Positions 1 through 5,784 of a stretch of DNA of 7,188 bases are shown here, in pieces. The stretch lies in contig JALZWJ010000320.1 in the NCBI GenBank assembly GCA_023300065.1, positions 1-7,188 on the forward strand, in the 5' to 3' direction. Numbering within the stretch: the first letter of the stretch is position 1; each line of letters begins with the position of its first letter. The notes beneath the pieces are model-generated. The model was not told where the DNA came from. It ran no database searches and saw nothing but the letters and a program-made list of their open reading frames with translations. Source of the DNA: Akkermansiaceae bacterium (GTDB lineage: Bacteria > Verrucomicrobiota > Verrucomicrobiia > Verrucomicrobiales > Akkermansiaceae). A program made the translations under genes and the position numbers.

Positions 1-2
1 GG

Positions 3-134
3 TTCTCGGCATCCCAGGCGCTGAAGGCGGTTCCCGATGCCCTCAAAGTCATAGCTGCGATCCTGTGCGACTGCGGAGTGGTCTGCGGACCTGATTGGCC
101 TGACACCACAGATCTTGGGGCGAAATTCCGCTGA
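3..134 (+). CDS. Possible 3' end of an upstream gene (edge fragment, uncertain)
   Basis: The third forward frame is open from the window edge to a TGA at 132-134, giving 43 residues that end in DLGAKFR. The piece contains a cysteine-rich stretch (CDCGVVCGPDW) and I recognise no family. Two minus-strand frames are open over the same bases and read about as well, one of them containing IAAMTLRASGTAFSAW. Coding strand therefore cannot be decided from the window. It could equally be a non-coding or repeated intergenic segment. It ends 67 bases before the likely start of the next gene. Confidence 0.2.
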   Translation, partial: FSASQALKAVPDALKVIAAILCDCGVVCGPDWPDTTDLGAKFR

Positions 135-201
135 TTCAGAAAGTCGCGAAAGCGAGATGTCTGCTTGCGCTGCGCTCTCAGGGAGGTTTTCTTATTTCTC
201 A

Positions 202-1821
202 ATGAAGCAAGGCATTCTCTCTCTCGTCCTCTTATCGGCCATCGTGGCCAAGGCCGCCCCTCTTCAGGTCGCTGACCTCAGGACTGACTTCCAATCCGAG
301 CCTACCGGAGTCCAGGCACTCCCTAAGCTGAGCTGGAAACTAGCCTCTGCGGAGCGTGGCAAACGCCAGGCCAGCTACCACATCATTGCCGCCTCATCGC
401 CCGATCTCCTCACCCCAGAAGCCGCAGACCTCTGGGACTCTAAGGTCGTAAAGAGAGCGGCAAAGCACCTCATCCCTTGGGCCGGTAAAGAGCTCAAAGA
501 AGGACAGAAGGTTTATTGGAAAGTCAAAGTAGCGGATGAAAAGAAAGAGGAAGGTCAGTGGAGCCAGCCCGCAAGCTTCACGGTCGGCGGGAAAAAAACC
601 TTCCCAAAACCTGCTCGGATTTCCGAATTCTCCAGTAGCTCGGAAGCGCTCAATTCCCTCTTCAAAGAAAGCCTCACTCAGATGGAGGCCCGGCTCGCTA
701 ACTTCGCCAAAGACGGCAACCTCGGAACCGGCGCAGAGGTCCAGCGCTCCGCCCGCGCCTTTCTCTATCACTTCGATTCCCTCCCTCACCTCACTCAATG
801 GATCCACCAAATGGATGCCGGAATGACCCCGGATGGCTTCTTCCCAATCCAGCCAGGCTCAGCGGACGTCCGCTCGCTTTCCTCCGAGGCTGGCATCACC
901 GTGAACCACCCCCTCTGGTGGATGGGGGCCGACTCCCCCCTTGTCAAAAAACGTTGGACCCAATTTGAAAAACACATGATCGCGCGGGAAAAAGGAGACC
1001 GCGCCTTTAAAGGAACAGCTTGGGGGGGCCTCGCCGAAACCGAAGGAGTCCCAGCCGAGTTTCTAGACCTCTGCACCCTCGGGTTCACAAGCCGCCTCAC
1101 CCGCGAGCTCGCCGTCCCCGCGCAGCAGCCGCTCAATGTCATCCGCTTCCAAGACTACGCCTCACGGATCCGGAAGAGCTTTGTGAAACAATACATCGGC
1201 GAAGACGGGAACCTCACCGTAAAGTCGCAAACCGCCCATCTCCTCGCCCTCCGCAGCGGCGTGCTGAAGCCGGCGCAGCAGAAGCCCGTCATCGACTCCC
1301 TGATGGCCTCTCTCAAGAAAGATGGCCCACAAGTCGGCCCCATCGGTGCCTACTTCTTCCCCGCTGTCCTCACTCTTACCCAGCATCAAAACGAGGCCAT
1401 CGAGATGCTCACCACCCTCAGTGATGAGCAGAAAAAGGCTTTCACCGGCAACGGCGTGAGCGAATGGATGATGTCCCTCTTGGCCGGGATTGAGGCCTCC
1501 GTTCCGGGCTTCAGCCACCTCATGATCGCCCCGCGCATCCCGAGCGATGACTCACTGAAATGGGTCAAAGCCTCCTACGATTCCGTAGCGGGAAAAACCT
1601 CCGTGCATTGGGAAAAACAACCCGATGGCAGCCTCAAAGTCGAGATCGCCGTCCCACACGGCACCCTGGCCCGTATCATCCTGCCCTCCACGAAAGGGCA
1701 AACCGTCACGGAAAGTGGCAAATCGATCGAAGAGGCCTTTGGCGTCACCCTCGTCTCCCAGACCGATTCCGCCATCAGCCTCATCAGCCAATCCGGCACC
1801 TTCTCCTTCCTGATCAAATAA
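202..1821 (+). CDS. Exported alpha-L-rhamnosidase-like (GH78-related) protein, degenerate catalytic region
   Basis: This 539-residue protein resembles bacterial GH78 alpha-L-rhamnosidases, which remove terminal rhamnose from glycans. I chose ATG 202 over upstream in-frame TTG 115 because a signal peptide begins there (MKQGILSLVLLSAIVAKA, cleavage near residue 18) and GGAGG lies at 182-186, although 15 bases away. Residues 20-130 match the N-terminal Ig/fibronectin-like domain of GH78 proteins (LRTDF..EPTGV, PKLSWKL, YWKVKVAD, WSQPASFTVG). Residues 140-430 look like the alpha-helical barrel. Residues 431-539 match the C-terminal beta domain (PGFSHLMIAPRI, then VPHGTLARIILP). GH78 enzymes are usually 900 or more residues. 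The two beta domains between Ig and barrel are absent, and I cannot find the usual acidic catalytic motif (the D-x-x-x-R-D-E-R type block); the matching place reads GTGAEVQRSARAF. It is therefore probably an inactive or re-purposed paralogue. Membership is fairly sure; activity is doubtful. Confidence 0.75.
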   Translation: MKQGILSLVLLSAIVAKAAPLQVADLRTDFQSEPTGVQALPKLSWKLASAERGKRQASYHIIAASSPDLLTPEAADLWDSKVVKRAAKHLIPWAGKELKEGQKVYWKVKVADEKKEEGQWSQPASFTVGGKKTFPKPARISEFSSSSEALNSLFKESLTQMEARLANFAKDGNLGTGAEVQRSARAFLYHFDSLPHLTQWIHQMDAGMTPDGFFPIQPGSADVRSLSSEAGITVNHPLWWMGADSPLVKKRWTQFEKHMIAREKGDRAFKGTAWGGLAETEGVPAEFLDLCTLGFTSRLTRELAVPAQQPLNVIRFQDYASRIRKSFVKQYIGEDGNLTVKSQTAHLLALRSGVLKPAQQKPVIDSLMASLKKDGPQVGPIGAYFFPAVLTLTQHQNEAIEMLTTLSDEQKKAFTGNGVSEWMMSLLAGIEASVPGFSHLMIAPRIPSDDSLKWVKASYDSVAGKTSVHWEKQPDGSLKVEIAVPHGTLARIILPSTKGQTVTESGKSIEEAFGVTLVSQTDSAISLISQSGTFSFLIK

Positions 1822-1836
1822 CGCCTCCCGCGCGCG

Positions 1837-2421
1837 CTACGATTTCGCCGCAAGCCAAGCCACCACTCCCTCCAACGCGCGGGCACGGTGGCTCATGCCA
1901 TTCTTCACCTCCTCGCCCAGCTCCGCGAAGGACTGGTCATGCCCCGTGGGAGCGAAGAGAGGATCGTAACCGAAGCCGCCTCCCCCACTCCCATCCTGCA
2001 GGATCCGCCCTTCCACTGCGCCGGAAAAATCAGCGAGCGCTTGCCCCCCCTGTGCTAACACGATGACACAGCGGAACCGCGCTGTGCGATCCTCCCGCCC
2101 CGTCAACTCGCGGAGGAGTTTCGCATTATTCAACGCATCATTCCCATCCTCCCCAGCGTATCGGGAGGAATACACTCCCGGCTCCCCGCCAAGCGCATCC
2201 ACCTCCAGTCCTGAATCATCAGAGAGCACGAGGGCATCCGTCAGCGCACTGATCGCGACAGCCTTTAAAGTCGCGTTCTCGACAAAGGTCGTTCCCGTTT
2301 CCTCCACCTCGGGAGGATCCTCCACCGCAGAGAGATCTAGCACCTCACAATCGCTAAGGATGGCCCTAATTTCTTCTACCTTATGAGCATTCCGAGTGGC
2401 GACGATGACACGTTGTTTCAT
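1837..2421 (-). CDS. rdgB: XTP/dITP diphosphatase (RdgB/HAM1 family)
   Basis: This 194-residue cytoplasmic enzyme hydrolyses non-canonical purine nucleoside triphosphates (XTP, dITP, ITP) to monophosphate and pyrophosphate, keeping them out of DNA and RNA. All family motifs are visible: ATRNAHK at residues 8-14 (nucleotide/phosphate binding), FVENATLKA at 46-54, SDDSGLEVDAL at 67-77 (metal and catalytic Asp), PGVYSSRYAG at 81-90, GFGYDPLF at 149-156 and SHRARAL at 177-183. Length is normal for the family. The start is taken as ATG 2421; a GTG six bases upstream (2427) would add Met-Gly. The stop lies 15 bases from the stop of the convergent rhamnosidase-like gene. The gene diverges from the thioredoxin-like gene across 77 bases of AT-rich DNA that must hold both promoters. 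No missing key residue is seen. Confidence 0.95.
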   Translation of the reverse strand: MKQRVIVATRNAHKVEEIRAILSDCEVLDLSAVEDPPEVEETGTTFVENATLKAVAISALTDALVLSDDSGLEVDALGGEPGVYSSRYAGEDGNDALNNAKLLRELTGREDRTARFRCVIVLAQGGQALADFSGAVEGRILQDGSGGGGFGYDPLFAPTGHDQSFAELGEEVKNGMSHRARALEGVVAWLAAKS

Positions 2422-2427
2422 GCCCAC

Positions 2428-2498
2428 CGAATAGCATCTTTCGAAAAAACATCGATAAATTTGAAATAAAAGCCCTCTCGGAGACGCCTAATAGACAG
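2428..2498. promoter_or_regulatory. Divergent intergenic promoter region
   Basis: This short AT-rich gap separates the diverging rdgB and thioredoxin-like genes, so promoters for both should lie here. It contains a TTTCGAAA palindrome (2439-2446), an ATCGAT (2451-2456) and TTGAAA (2461-2466). No pair of hexamers with 16-18 base spacing convinces me, so individual promoters are not called. GGAGA at 2480-2484 is a possible but distant ribosome site for the + gene. Confidence 0.35.
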
Positions 2499-2954
2499 AT
2501 GAAAGTAATGAAAGCCTCCCTCTTCGCCCTCCTCGCGGCCTTTGCCGTCAGCGCCGCTCATGCCGGTGACTACCTCACCGACTTTGAAGCAGGTAAGAAG
2601 AAAGCCGCCTCTGAAAAGAAAGCCCTCCTCGTCAAATTTACTGGTTCCGATTGGTGCCCACCCTGCAAGAAACTCCAAAAAGAGGTCTTCTCAAAAAGCA
2701 GTTTCCAAGAAGGCGTCGCGGAAGACTTCGTCGTGGTCGTTCTGGACTTCCCACGTAAGTCAGAAATGACGGCAGAGCAAACCGCCGCTAACAAAAAAGT
2801 AGCCAAGGCCTACAAGGTCAAAGCTTACCCCACCGTCTTGCTCATGGACGCTCAGGGAAAGGTCTTCAAATCCACCGCTGGTTACAATGGCAGCGGGGCA
2901 AAGACCTACCTAGCCGACATCAAGACCTCACTGAAAGCCAAGAAATTTCAGTAA
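2499..2954 (+). CDS. Exported thioredoxin-fold protein with CPPC active site
   Basis: This 151-residue protein starts with a signal peptide (residues 1-22, cut after AHA), so it acts in the periplasm or on the envelope. The mature part is a single thioredoxin-like domain. VKFTGSDWCPPCKK carries the redox pair Cys53/Cys56, and KAYPTV carries the conserved cis-proline Pro111. A charged helix and linker follow the active site (KEVFSKSSFQ). This arrangement fits the Thioredoxin_7-type proteins common in Planctomycetes and Verrucomicrobia, which probably reduce or isomerise disulfides in exported proteins; the partner is unknown. CPPC differs from thioredoxin's CGPC, so its redox potential may differ. 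An in-frame ATG at 2508 is an alternative start that would also leave a signal peptide. The gene appears to be monocistronic, flanked by the divergent rdgB promoter region and a downstream hairpin terminator. Confidence 0.9.
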   Translation: MKVMKASLFALLAAFAVSAAHAGDYLTDFEAGKKKAASEKKALLVKFTGSDWCPPCKKLQKEVFSKSSFQEGVAEDFVVVVLDFPRKSEMTAEQTAANKKVAKAYKVKAYPTVLLMDAQGKVFKSTAGYNGSGAKTYLADIKTSLKAKKFQ

Positions 2955-2982
2955 TCCACTTTAAAAAAAACTCTCCCCCCAT

Positions 2983-2996
2983 CCCGCCTCGGCGGG
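2983..2996. other. Short GC hairpin (inverted repeat)
   Basis: CCCGCC and GGCGGG form a perfect inverted repeat with almost no spacer, so the RNA would form a five-pair stem with a CTCG loop. It lies 28 bases past the thioredoxin-like stop. Read on the minus strand it is followed, after about 12 bases, by eight T's, so it may be a weak back-up terminator for leftward transcription. Confidence 0.35.
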
Positions 2997-3008
2997 TGCA
3001 GAGATACT

Positions 3009-3050
3009 AGCCTCGCTGTCGTTCTTACGGTGCTACGATAGCGGGGCTTT
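3009..3050 (+). terminator. Hairpin terminator for the thioredoxin-like gene (+ strand)
   Basis: Arms 3009-3022 and 3035-3048 pair over 14 positions around a 12-base loop. Twelve are Watson-Crick pairs and two are G-U pairs only in + strand RNA; they become A-C mismatches on the minus strand. This polarity suggests the hairpin was selected for rightward transcripts. The stem ends in GGGGCTTT, a short T run. An outer pair GCAGAG/CTCTGC (2998-3003 with 3052-3057) could extend the structure. The short T tract makes intrinsic termination less certain. Confidence 0.55.
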
Positions 3051-3070
3051 ACTCTGCCCACTCCCCGCAA

Positions 3071-3103
3071 AGAAAAAGCCCGCAACACCAGGGGCATTGC
3101 GGG
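3071..3103 (-). terminator. Rho-independent terminator for the mutarotase gene (- strand)
   Basis: CCCGCAA at 3079-3085 pairs perfectly with TTGCGGG at 3097-3103 around an 11-base loop; with one bulged base the stem extends by AAG/CTT. On the minus strand the stem is followed at once by CTTTTTCTTT, the classic U-tract. It lies 37 bases past the mutarotase stop, so it should end the rhomboid-mutarotase transcript. Confidence 0.8.
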
Positions 3104-3139
3104 ACTTGAAAATACACGAAAGGTAGTAAGGCCAGCCCG

Positions 3140-4048
3140 TTAGTTCAATGGGCGGAGGCCGATCACGGTCTCGAGGGTGTGTGAGCCGTTTGGCTGCAAG
3201 GTCGGTTTATCTGTCCCGGCATTCGCACATTCCACGCACGCAAATTCCTGATACCCTTTATCGGGGAGATCCTTGATTTCCTTGCATCGGTCTTTCCAAG
3301 GGTTCCAAATTACGGTCGAGCGGGACCCCGCTTTATCGACAAAGACGGAGCGAACACGATCTAGGTCCCGAATGAGGACAGAAGACATCGACTGGTAGAT
3401 GCGGTCAACCTCACCTTTGATCTGCAGGTTCTTCTCCTGGTAAATCGGCGTTTTGTCCTCAAGGAGTTGATCGACATAGTGGGAGCCTTTGACCCCCTCC
3501 AGCTGAATCCGGTCGATGTGTCCGAGGGAGAGGTAAGTGTGGAGAGCGCTGCTCACCTTGTAAGCTTCATCGCCGGTGTTCGTCATCTTCAGCTTCACAC
3601 GGAGCTTATCTGCGATGCGGATCGTAGCGGTAAGCTCGAAGTCGAAGGGGAAGAGGGCCTTGGTCTCCTCATCAGGGACCAGCTTGAAGACGATCGTAGC
3701 GACCTTGCCAACCAGATCACCAGAGACCAGCTCCCAGAAACGGGTGCGTGCGAATCCGTGCGCGGGCTTAGAGGGGTCCTCAGGGTGGTTGCCAAACCAT
3801 GGCCAGCAAATCGGAATGCCACCTCGCAAGGCGGTGCCGGGAGTCATGCGCGCCTTCGGGCTGACATAGAGAACCGGTGGGTGATCAGTCGGGGCCCACG
3901 TCAGCACCTGCGCTCCATGAAGAGCGATGGTAGCAGCGGAGACAGGAGTCTGGACATCGATGACTGGAAATCCGGGCTCGGGCTCGGAAACAGTTAACTC
4001 GGGAGTGCCACTAAGAATGGCGGTGATATCTTCAATCGTTTGGGACAT
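3140..4048 (-). CDS. D-hexose-6-phosphate mutarotase-like protein (aldose 1-epimerase superfamily, YeaD type)
   Basis: This 302-residue cytoplasmic protein belongs to the galactose-mutarotase-like superfamily and is closest to the YeaD/glucose-6-phosphate 1-epimerase group, which interconverts alpha and beta anomers of hexose 6-phosphates. Diagnostic motifs are RGGIPICWPWFG at residues 75-86, HGFAR at 97-101 (catalytic or binding His97), ALHTYL at 168-173 (catalytic His170), VIWNPW at 246-251 and FACVECANA at 269-277 (catalytic base Glu273). Length matches the family. I chose ATG 4048; an in-frame TTG at 4054 is possible because an AGGA lies six bases upstream of it. The gene lies 56 bases behind the rhomboid gene on the same strand and may be co-transcribed. 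A hairpin abuts the start, and an intrinsic terminator follows the stop. The exact substrate is inferred from family. Confidence 0.92.
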   Translation of the reverse strand: MSQTIEDITAILSGTPELTVSEPEPGFPVIDVQTPVSAATIALHGAQVLTWAPTDHPPVLYVSPKARMTPGTALRGGIPICWPWFGNHPEDPSKPAHGFARTRFWELVSGDLVGKVATIVFKLVPDEETKALFPFDFELTATIRIADKLRVKLKMTNTGDEAYKVSSALHTYLSLGHIDRIQLEGVKGSHYVDQLLEDKTPIYQEKNLQIKGEVDRIYQSMSSVLIRDLDRVRSVFVDKAGSRSTVIWNPWKDRCKEIKDLPDKGYQEFACVECANAGTDKPTLQPNGSHTLETVIGLRPLN

Positions 4049-4075
4049 AGGCAAGGCGTGTCCTGCACCCTTGCC
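4046..4075 (-). promoter_or_regulatory. Hairpin covering the translation start of the mutarotase gene
   Basis: GGCAAGG (4050-4056) and CCTTGCC (4069-4075) form a perfect seven-pair stem. Inside it GTG/CAC adds three pairs across a single bulged base, leaving a five-base loop. On the minus-strand mRNA the loop reads CAGGA, which exposes the only Shine-Dalgarno-like AGGA near the gene. The 3' arm ends one base before the ATG and includes the alternative TTG start. It may tune translation, or stall transcription between the rhomboid gene and this one; there is no U-tract, so a standard intrinsic terminator is unlikely. Confidence 0.45.
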
Positions 4076-4104
4076 ACACTCTTTCGGAAAAGTGAATCAA
4101 AGAA

Positions 4105-4965
4105 TTAAAGAATTTGCTCCCGCTTCTTTTCATGAGCTTTACGAACCAGCAAACCTGCAACAGGGAGCCCAAGAAGGAGCCCAAAAAACATTCCCGTCAT
4201 GTGCGCGAGCGTGTCCGTTCCAGGTTGACCAATCCCATTCATCGTAAAGATCATCAACCCTGCCATCAACGGAGCAAAGGCCCGCATCCCCTTCCGATAA
4301 GACCGGGCCCGCCACGCCGCATCCAGCCCAGATCCCACCAATAAACCAAGCGCGCCAAACACCGCGGTCGATGCTCCCAAGGAACGAAATAAATCTGGAA
4401 AATGAAGCCACGCATTGAGGAGATTTCCCAAAAATCCGCTCAAGAGAATCAACCCCCACCCCCGGAAGGGGCCAAAGGAGTTCGCGACAAAGACTCCAAA
4501 AATCAGACCAAAAATGGCATTTCCCATCAAGTGTTCTAAATCCGCATGTAAGAAAAGCGCGGTCAAAGGACGATAGACTTCCCCCGCCGTCATCACGCCC
4601 ACCGCCGAGTTTAGGAATCGCTCTGTGACTAGTGGGTCTTGGAGTTGGCGGGCGAAGCAATAGAGCAAGATGCCGATCCAGACCAAAGCAAGTTCTACCC
4701 CTGAACCAAAGATCGGGACCACCGCCGGCGCAGGCTTCATCCGTTGTTCCTCATCGTAGAGTCGGAATTCCTCATGAATCGCGGCACTAAACGCCTCTTC
4801 ACTGTGGATGAGATACCCCGTCTCATCCACCGTGATCAAGCAGTCCAGATTCATCGCTAAGACCACTAAAGCATGCTCACGAGCTGCGGAGAGCCCCTCA
4901 AAACACGCCAATGGAACCAAGCCATAAGCAGGGCTGGCGGTTTCTGGAGCGTCATCCGTCATCAT
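4105..4965 (-). CDS. Rhomboid family intramembrane serine protease with N-terminal soluble domain
   Basis: This inner-membrane protease is predicted to cleave transmembrane substrates within the bilayer. From ATG 4965 it has 286 residues; a GTG at 5043 would add 26 residues, and neither start has a convincing ribosome site. Residues 14-75 form a cytoplasmic-looking segment (LVPLACFEGLSAAREHALVV, LITVDETGYLI) that I cannot name with confidence. About six membrane segments follow. Rhomboid signatures are all present: YRPLTALFLHADLEHLMGN around residues 131-149, giving the H-x-x-x-N oxyanion motif (His145, Asn149); LGASTAVFG with nucleophile Ser199; and LAHMTGMFFG with catalytic His255. The usual GxSG glycine after the serine is threonine here. 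The tail is basic (RKAHEKKREQ), as expected inside the cell. It lies upstream of the mutarotase gene on the same strand. Substrate unknown. Confidence 0.88.
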   Translation of the reverse strand: MMTDDAPETASPAYGLVPLACFEGLSAAREHALVVLAMNLDCLITVDETGYLIHSEEAFSAAIHEEFRLYDEEQRMKPAPAVVPIFGSGVELALVWIGILLYCFARQLQDPLVTERFLNSAVGVMTAGEVYRPLTALFLHADLEHLMGNAIFGLIFGVFVANSFGPFRGWGLILLSGFLGNLLNAWLHFPDLFRSLGASTAVFGALGLLVGSGLDAAWRARSYRKGMRAFAPLMAGLMIFTMNGIGQPGTDTLAHMTGMFFGLLLGLPVAGLLVRKAHEKKREQIL

Positions 4966-5101
4966 CCCCGATAAGCTGCTTCTCTTTCCCTCCGACGCAA
5001 TAGGCCATTTCAGCCTAAACTTAAGGAGAATTATTTGAGGCACTATTGAAGAAATGGAGATGAGTCACCTAATGACGAGAGGAAATAAGTAAAAATCAAA
5101 A

Positions 5102-5130
5102 TTGAAGCCCCCTTAACCATTCACTACCAT
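5102..5130 (+). promoter_or_regulatory. Candidate sigma-70-type promoter for the zinc-ribbon gene
   Basis: TTGAAG at 5102-5107 and TACCAT at 5125-5130 are separated by exactly 17 bases, within an AT-rich gap upstream of the ATG at 5142. The -35 matches the consensus at five of six bases and the -10 at four of six. The implied leader would be only a few bases long, which fits the lack of a Shine-Dalgarno site. This is a sequence-match inference only. Confidence 0.3.
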
Positions 5131-5141
5131 ACAGTTCCGCC

Positions 5142-5381
5142 ATGAAATTGCATTTCAATTGCCCAATCTGCGCTACCGATCTTCACCTCACGATCCACGA
5201 GAGCACCGGTCCATGCCCCTCTTGTCAAAACACCCTAGAAATTCGCATCCAGATCAAGGCTCACGAGCCCGCAATCAACGCTCAACGCACCGCAGACCCT
5301 CGCCGCTCACAGCCTAAAGTCAGAAACTGGAAATGCAGCGGCATCCCCCACGGCACCGCTTCCCTTAAAAAGAGAGCCTAA
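5142..5381 (+). CDS. Small zinc-ribbon protein of unknown function
   Basis: This 79-residue protein begins with two CxxC knuckles, CPIC (Cys7, Cys10) and CPSC (Cys25, Cys28), separated by 14 residues. That is the pattern of a short zinc ribbon that binds one Zn ion. A moderately basic, probably disordered tail follows (ADPRRSQPKVRNWKCSG, ending LKKRA). The tail could touch nucleic acid, but nothing shows this directly. The start at ATG 5142 places the first Cys seven residues in, as in many such proteins; no ribosome site is visible upstream. It diverges from the rhomboid gene and its stop lies 16 bases from the end of the decayed minus-strand reading frame. Similar short CxxC proteins are common in Verrucomicrobia. 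I do not assign a function. Confidence 0.65.
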   Translation: MKLHFNCPICATDLHLTIHESTGPCPSCQNTLEIRIQIKAHEPAINAQRTADPRRSQPKVRNWKCSGIPHGTASLKKRA

Positions 5382-5397
5382 CCTCTAGGCTCAGTGA

Positions 5398-5653
5398 TCA
5401 AAACCGAGCGAGGGGTTCCGGACCGTGGAAGAGCCCGGAAAAAATCGTGATCATTTCTTCTTCAGCCCACTCTTCCGGCACTTCTGAGGAATCTTTGATA
5501 AAGTTCCGCATTTTGGGAAAGGGCCACCTCTAACGCATCTTCAGCCTGTTCATATATTTTGAGTCCCACTAGAGCCCACCACAACTGACGGTGAGCTAGG
5601 AGATTATCGGACTTAAGACAATTCGAGGAAAACATTTTGAGATTTGAAATCAA
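5398..5653 (-). pseudogene. Frameshifted remnant of an unidentified gene (TPR-like segment plus acidic tail)
   Basis: Within this otherwise gene-free stretch, two minus-strand frames look protein-like one after the other. The first (5653 to about 5525, formally open to the TGA at 5462) gives LLAHRQLWWALVGLKIYEQ then AEDALEVAL, an amphipathic helical pattern like a tetratricopeptide repeat. It stops being convincing after that point. The second, one base over (5529-5398, ending TGA), gives MRNFIKDSSEVPEEWAEE and then MITIFSGLFHGPEPLARF, which reads like a natural C terminus. A single inserted base near 5515-5530, where the minus strand has CCCTTTCCCAAAA, would join them. Its stop is 16 bases from the convergent zinc-ribbon stop. 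It may be a decayed gene, a sequencing error, or a separate 37-residue small protein from ATG 5511. The family is not recognised. Confidence 0.4.
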
Positions 5654-5784
5654 ACCGTGATGACTGACCTAAGTGTATTGGAATACTCGAAGGGAAGTCG
5701 GTGCGATTTGAACCAACCTAGAAGATGAATTTGCCGGATTGGACAAGTCCGACAGACTCCTAGCGGTTCATAACCGCCACCATC
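5654..5784. other. Intergenic stretch with no supported gene
   Basis: Several short open frames overlap here on the minus strand, none longer than about 45 codons or recognisable. The stretch contains GGTTCAAATC on the minus strand (5714-5705), like a tRNA T-loop, but a full cloverleaf does not fold. It may be the decayed 5' part of the remnant gene to its left. The hairpin at 5763-5777 is listed separately. Confidence 0.4.
5763..5777 (-). terminator. Weak hairpin after the DUF1080 gene
   Basis: GCGGTT (5763-5768) and AACCGC (5772-5777) are a perfect six-pair inverted repeat with a three-base spacer, starting seven bases past the DUF1080 stop. No T tract follows on the minus strand, so it may only stabilise the mRNA end or act with Rho. 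Confidence 0.3.

Noticed and set aside
1560..2066. + strand open frame running from the rhamnosidase-like gene into rdgB
   Set aside because: It crosses two well-supported convergent genes in another frame and gives a low-complexity Arg/Pro-rich product typical of shadow frames.
3467..3997. + strand open frame (176 codons) antisense to the mutarotase gene
   Set aside because: The opposite strand encodes an intact enzyme with every catalytic residue; this frame has no family features.
5694..5760. tRNA-like signals on the minus strand: GGTTCAAATC resembling a T-loop, an outer GGAGTC/GACTTC pairing and a CGGA/TCCG stem where a D-arm would be
   Set aside because: The span is only about 67 bases, the T-stem has two mismatches, the D-loop lacks GG and no anticodon stem forms. 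At best it is a decayed remnant; a tRNA-finding program would decide.
5763..5771. CAT within a GCGG-TTCATAA-CCGC hairpin, resembling a Met anticodon loop
   Set aside because: The stem is short and no acceptor, D or T arms surround it on the + strand; a simple hairpin after the DUF1080 stop explains it better.
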